Assembly (NCBI RefSeq): GCF_013177315.1
Contig: NZ_CP053661.1
Span: 2,418,001 to 2,482,000, forward strand
DNA length: 64,000 nucleotides
Source: Thermoleptolyngbya sichuanensis A183
Lineage (GTDB): Bacteria; Cyanobacteriota; Cyanobacteriia; Elainellales; Elainellaceae
Reading direction: 5' to 3'
Both the position numbers and the translations under genes were made by a program. The stretch's first letter is position 1. Each line of letters begins with the position of its first letter. Positions 61,637 through 64,000 of the stretch are shown here, piece by piece. The notes under the pieces were generated by a model, which saw only the letters and a list, made by a program, of their open reading frames with translations, had not been told where the DNA came from and ran no database searches.

Positions 61637-62137
61637 CTACTTGCACCCCAGCGATTCTCGTGTATCAGCGCCAGTCACCGGGTTTATACCTGATGCCGTT
61701 TTGCATAGATGAAGCACTTGCTCTCGATCCAGCATGGCAAAGGTAAAATCGGCTCCGTCCACCTTCGCACCCTTGAAGTTACTTTTCAGCAGCATGGCAG
61801 AAGTCAGCACGGCATTGCTCAGGTCGGCTCCTGCAAAATTGCTGAGGTAGGCAATCCCATCGGTCATGTCGATTCCTTTCAGGTTGGCCCCCGTAAGCGT
61901 GGAACCGTTGAACACAGCCCCGCGCAGGTCAGCACCGCTGAAGTCTGCTCCAGCAAGCTGAGCATTGGCAAATTCGGCTTGAATCAACTGTTGTCCTGCA
62001 AAATTTTTGGTGGTGGCTTCTACGTCGTCGTAGGCGCGGATGGCAGCAGAACTCGCGGCGATCGCCCCCTGCGGCAGCCCCATCAGCCCCACCCACAGCC
62101 CAAACACCAGACTCAGCAACGCTCGAAGTAAACGCAT
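61637..62137 (-). CDS. Thylakoid-lumen-type pentapeptide-repeat protein
   Basis: The 166-residue protein has a signal peptide with an AIA-A cleavage site near residue 27 and then about 14 pentapeptide A(D/N)LXX-type units (residues 45-135), such as [18 protein letters not shown] and [16 protein letters not shown]. These form a right-handed beta-helix. A C-terminal tail with Cys near residues 145 and 165 could form a disulfide. Similar lumenal proteins (TL15/TL17-like) are known in plants and cyanobacteria without a settled role. It converges on the sensor gene. Confidence 0.88.
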   Translation of the reverse strand: MRLLRALLSLVFGLWVGLMGLPQGAIAASSAAIRAYDDVEATTKNFAGQQLIQAEFANAQLAGADFSGADLRGAVFNGSTLTGANLKGIDMTDGIAYLSNFAGADLSNAVLTSAMLLKSNFKGAKVDGADFTFAMLDREQVLHLCKTASGINPVTGADTRESLGCK

Positions 62138-62306
62138 GGTCGTTTTAGAAATTCACACTCCCAACGTTAATAAACGTAACATTCTGCCGCCATGTTTTGG
62201 CAGCCCACTTCAACAGCCCGCTGCAACAGCCCGCTGCAACAGCACAATCTGACCGCACAATTTGGACAGCATGGCAGGTTGGATAGCATGGCAGGCACAG
62301 CAAACT

Positions 62307-62346
62307 CGACGGCGCAAGTTCGACGGCGCAAGTTCGACGGCGCAAG
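62307..62346. repeat. Tandem array, 14-bp units, three copies, in a repeat-rich spacer
   Basis: Unit CGACGGCGCAAGTT, two perfect copies and a third cut short. The same 250-bp spacer between pheS and the pentapeptide gene also has CAACAGCCCGCTG twice and AGCATGGCAGG twice. Confidence 0.9.
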
Positions 62347-62384
62347 CACGGTTCAACCGCCAACTTAGACCATGACTTGCCAGA

Positions 62385-63386
62385 CTAAAACTGCCGCAAA
62401 AAGCGCAGATCGCTCTTGTAGAGGTCGCGGATGTCGGTCATCTGGTGCAGCACCATCGCAAACCGCTCTACCCCGAAGCCGGCCGCAAAGCCCGTGTAAA
62501 TTTCCGGGTCATAGCCAACCGCTTTTAGCACGTTGGGATCGACCATGCCGCAGCCCAGCACCTCCAGCCAGCGTCCCCGCCAGCGCACGTCTACCTCCGC
62601 CGATGGCTCCGTAAATGGGAAGAAACTAGGCCGAAACCGCACCTCGATCTCGCCAAACATCTCTTCCAAAAAGGTCTTGATCGTACCGCGCAGGTCGGTG
62701 AAGGTCAGCCCCTCATCCACCGCCAGAATTTCAATCTGGTGAAACACCGCCGAATGAGTTGCATCTACCGTATCGCGTCGATAGACCCGCCCCGGAGCCG
62801 CCACGCGAATCGGCGGTTCGTTCGCCTCCATATAGCGAATCTGCACCGAAGACGTGTGGGTTCGCAGCAGGTTGCCATCAGGCAGATAGAACGTATCCTG
62901 CATATCCCGTGCCGGGTGGTCAGCGGGCGTATTGAGCGCCTCAAAGTTGTAGTAGTCGGTTTCCATTTCGGGGCCCTGGGCCACGGTATAGCCCAGACCC
63001 ACAAAAATATCGAGCGCCCGGTCAATGGTGCTGGTTAGGGGATGGTTGCGCCCTTGGGGCCGGAACGTTCCGGGCATGGTCACGTCCAAGGTTTCCGCGG
63101 CCAGTTGGGCCTCAATTTGGGCCGCTTGCAGCGCCGCCTTTTTCTGATCCAGCCCCGTTTGCACGACTTCCTTGACCTCATTGGCCAGGGCCCCAATGCG
63201 GGGACGCTCTTCAGCGCTCAGCCGCCCCATGCCGCCCAGCACTTGCGACAGGCTGCCCTTTTTGCCCAAATACTTGATCCGGAGTTGTTCTAAATCTTCG
63301 AGGGAAGCAGCAGCGGCGATCGCCCCTTCGGCTTCTTGCTGCAACGTCGTCAACTGGGTTTCTAGCTCTACCAACTGGGTGGTCAT
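62385..63386 (-). CDS. pheS: Phenylalanyl-tRNA synthetase alpha subunit
   Basis: PheS carries the catalytic core of the alpha2-beta2 enzyme that charges tRNA-Phe. The 333-residue protein has an N-terminal coiled coil (about 1-90) for tRNA binding, class II motif 2 ([19 protein letters not shown] near residue 256) and motif 3 ([21 protein letters not shown] near 302). Motif 1 lies near [21 protein letters not shown]. Substrate residues of the phenylalanine pocket ([11 protein letters not shown]) are present. The ATG at 63386 gives the normal length. No pheT is adjacent. It is divergent from surE. Confidence 0.97.
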   Translation of the reverse strand: MTTQLVELETQLTTLQQEAEGAIAAAASLEDLEQLRIKYLGKKGSLSQVLGGMGRLSAEERPRIGALANEVKEVVQTGLDQKKAALQAAQIEAQLAAETLDVTMPGTFRPQGRNHPLTSTIDRALDIFVGLGYTVAQGPEMETDYYNFEALNTPADHPARDMQDTFYLPDGNLLRTHTSSVQIRYMEANEPPIRVAAPGRVYRRDTVDATHSAVFHQIEILAVDEGLTFTDLRGTIKTFLEEMFGEIEVRFRPSFFPFTEPSAEVDVRWRGRWLEVLGCGMVDPNVLKAVGYDPEIYTGFAAGFGVERFAMVLHQMTDIRDLYKSDLRFLRQF

Positions 63387-63715
63387 ACAGGTTGTCTGGC
63401 GGGTTGTTCTGAAAGGAATGTCTGAGGAATGTCTGAAAAGGACTGGGGAGAAGTCGCCCAGAAGAACCAGGAAAGAGGAATCTCTTCGAGCCAGTCTTCA
63501 AGAGCAACAGTCGGCGTAGAGCTACAATCCCTACTCCCTTAGTTTACCGATAGTTTACCGAGCTTCATCCCTCAACGACCCACCTCCCCACAGGATCGCC
63601 CTCTACAACAGAAGCATGGCGCAAGCGGAGAATAGCAGAGGAAGAATAGTAATGGATAAGCCAGCCAATCGCTTTCATAATTCTGAATGGGCCCACCTCA
63701 ATCAAACCACCCACT
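63387..63715. other. Divergent promoter region of pheS and surE, no gene seen
   Basis: These 329 bp separate the start codons of two divergent genes. Short minus-strand frames (63211-63507, 63565-63780) overlap the neighbours out of frame. A repeated AGTTTACCGA (about 63540-63560) is the only feature noted. Confidence 0.45.
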
Positions 63716-64000
63716 ATGCACCTCTTAATCAGCAACGATGACGGAATTTTTTCTCTAGGAATTCGCACCCTGGCAAACACCCTTGCCCAAGCAGGGCATC
63801 AAATCACCGTCGTCTGCCCCGACCGAGAGCGATCGGCCACTGGGCATGGGCTAACCCTCCACAAACCGATTCGGGCAGAGCAGGTCGAAGGTATCTTCCA
63901 GCCTAGCGTCATGGCCTGGGCCTGTTCGGGCACCCCTTCTGACTGCGTAAAGCTGGCGCTGGGAGCGCTCCTCAACACCCCCCCTGACATGGTGCTATCG
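63716..64000 (+). CDS. surE: 5'/3'-nucleotidase SurE, start only (cut by window edge)
   Basis: SurE removes phosphate from nucleoside monophosphates. The 95 visible residues open [16 protein letters not shown] with the metal-binding Asp pair, then [25 protein letters not shown] in parts, and [14 protein letters not shown], a conserved substrate loop. The frame is open to the last base of the window, so the gene continues to the right. The start ATG at 63716 is unambiguous. Confidence 0.95.
   Translation, partial: MHLLISNDDGIFSLGIRTLANTLAQAGHQITVVCPDRERSATGHGLTLHKPIRAEQVEGIFQPSVMAWACSGTPSDCVKLALGALLNTPPDMVLS

Noticed and set aside
1-64000. HIP1 palindromes (GCGATCGC) as a candidate system or attachment site
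   Set aside because: They are a known highly iterated cyanobacterial motif spread over genes and spacers, not a local structure.
1-64000. tRNA, rRNA, CRISPR array or prophage
   Set aside because: Intergenic regions were scanned by eye for cloverleaf-like arms, spaced direct repeats and phage genes; none was found, though a small RNA could be missed without covariance models.

Overview
The window is almost certainly from a cyanobacterium. The HIP1 palindrome GCGATCGC occurs throughout, inside genes and between them, and several genes are cyanobacterial hallmarks: the response regulator RpaB, a CPP1-like J-domain membrane protein, glutamine synthetase type III (GlnN), a cyanobacterial-type chorismate lyase, a lumenal pentapeptide-repeat protein and very large PAS/GAF sensor proteins. 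GC-rich coding sequence and many long sensor genes suggest a filamentous Leptolyngbya-like lineage, but that placement is inference.

Layout. 1-6.1 kb: a decayed RTX (calcium-binding repeat) gene split by a 138-bp inverted-repeat element, then a cNMP-binding protein and an MFS/HEAT-repeat membrane protein on the minus strand, and a tiny lipoprotein. 6.3-12.4 kb: a GST, rsmI, leuB, a MASE1 membrane protein with a degenerate SpoIIE/PP2C-type domain, and an ABC ATPase. 12.6-20.5 kb: a GH63-like glycosidase, an aldehyde dehydrogenase, an HDAC-family deacetylase, an HTH/AAA-like NTPase and a small membrane protein. 20.6-32.2 kb: two putative surface or secreted proteins (CAP; PPC/ELW repeats), an M50 protease with TPRs, a cyanobacterial protein of unknown function, a hybrid histidine kinase and an OmpR-type regulator. 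33.4-42.7 kb: CPP1-like protein, HAD phosphatase, di-heme cytochrome c, GNAT acetyltransferase, glnN, ppk2 and radA. 43.2-47.8 kb: rpaB followed by the fatty acid/phospholipid cluster plsX-fabH-fabD-plsC. 48.2-55.3 kb: DUF2288, then a minus-strand run cobI - TonB-like - hldA-like kinase - YdcF-like, and ggt and chorismate lyase on the plus strand. 55.7-64 kb: a nearly 2000-residue PAS/GAF/GGDEF/EAL protein, a pentapeptide-repeat protein, pheS, and the start of surE running off the right edge.

The most distinctive non-coding signal is a set of short mobile-like elements (about 130-165 bp) with two GC-rich internal hairpins. Four copies have recognisable 8-9 bp target-site duplications, and nearly all copies sit between the 3' ends of convergent genes, where they could also act as bidirectional terminators. 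The intergenic spacers additionally hold many short tandem arrays (11-15 bp units). No tRNA, rRNA, CRISPR array, transposase or prophage was recognised.
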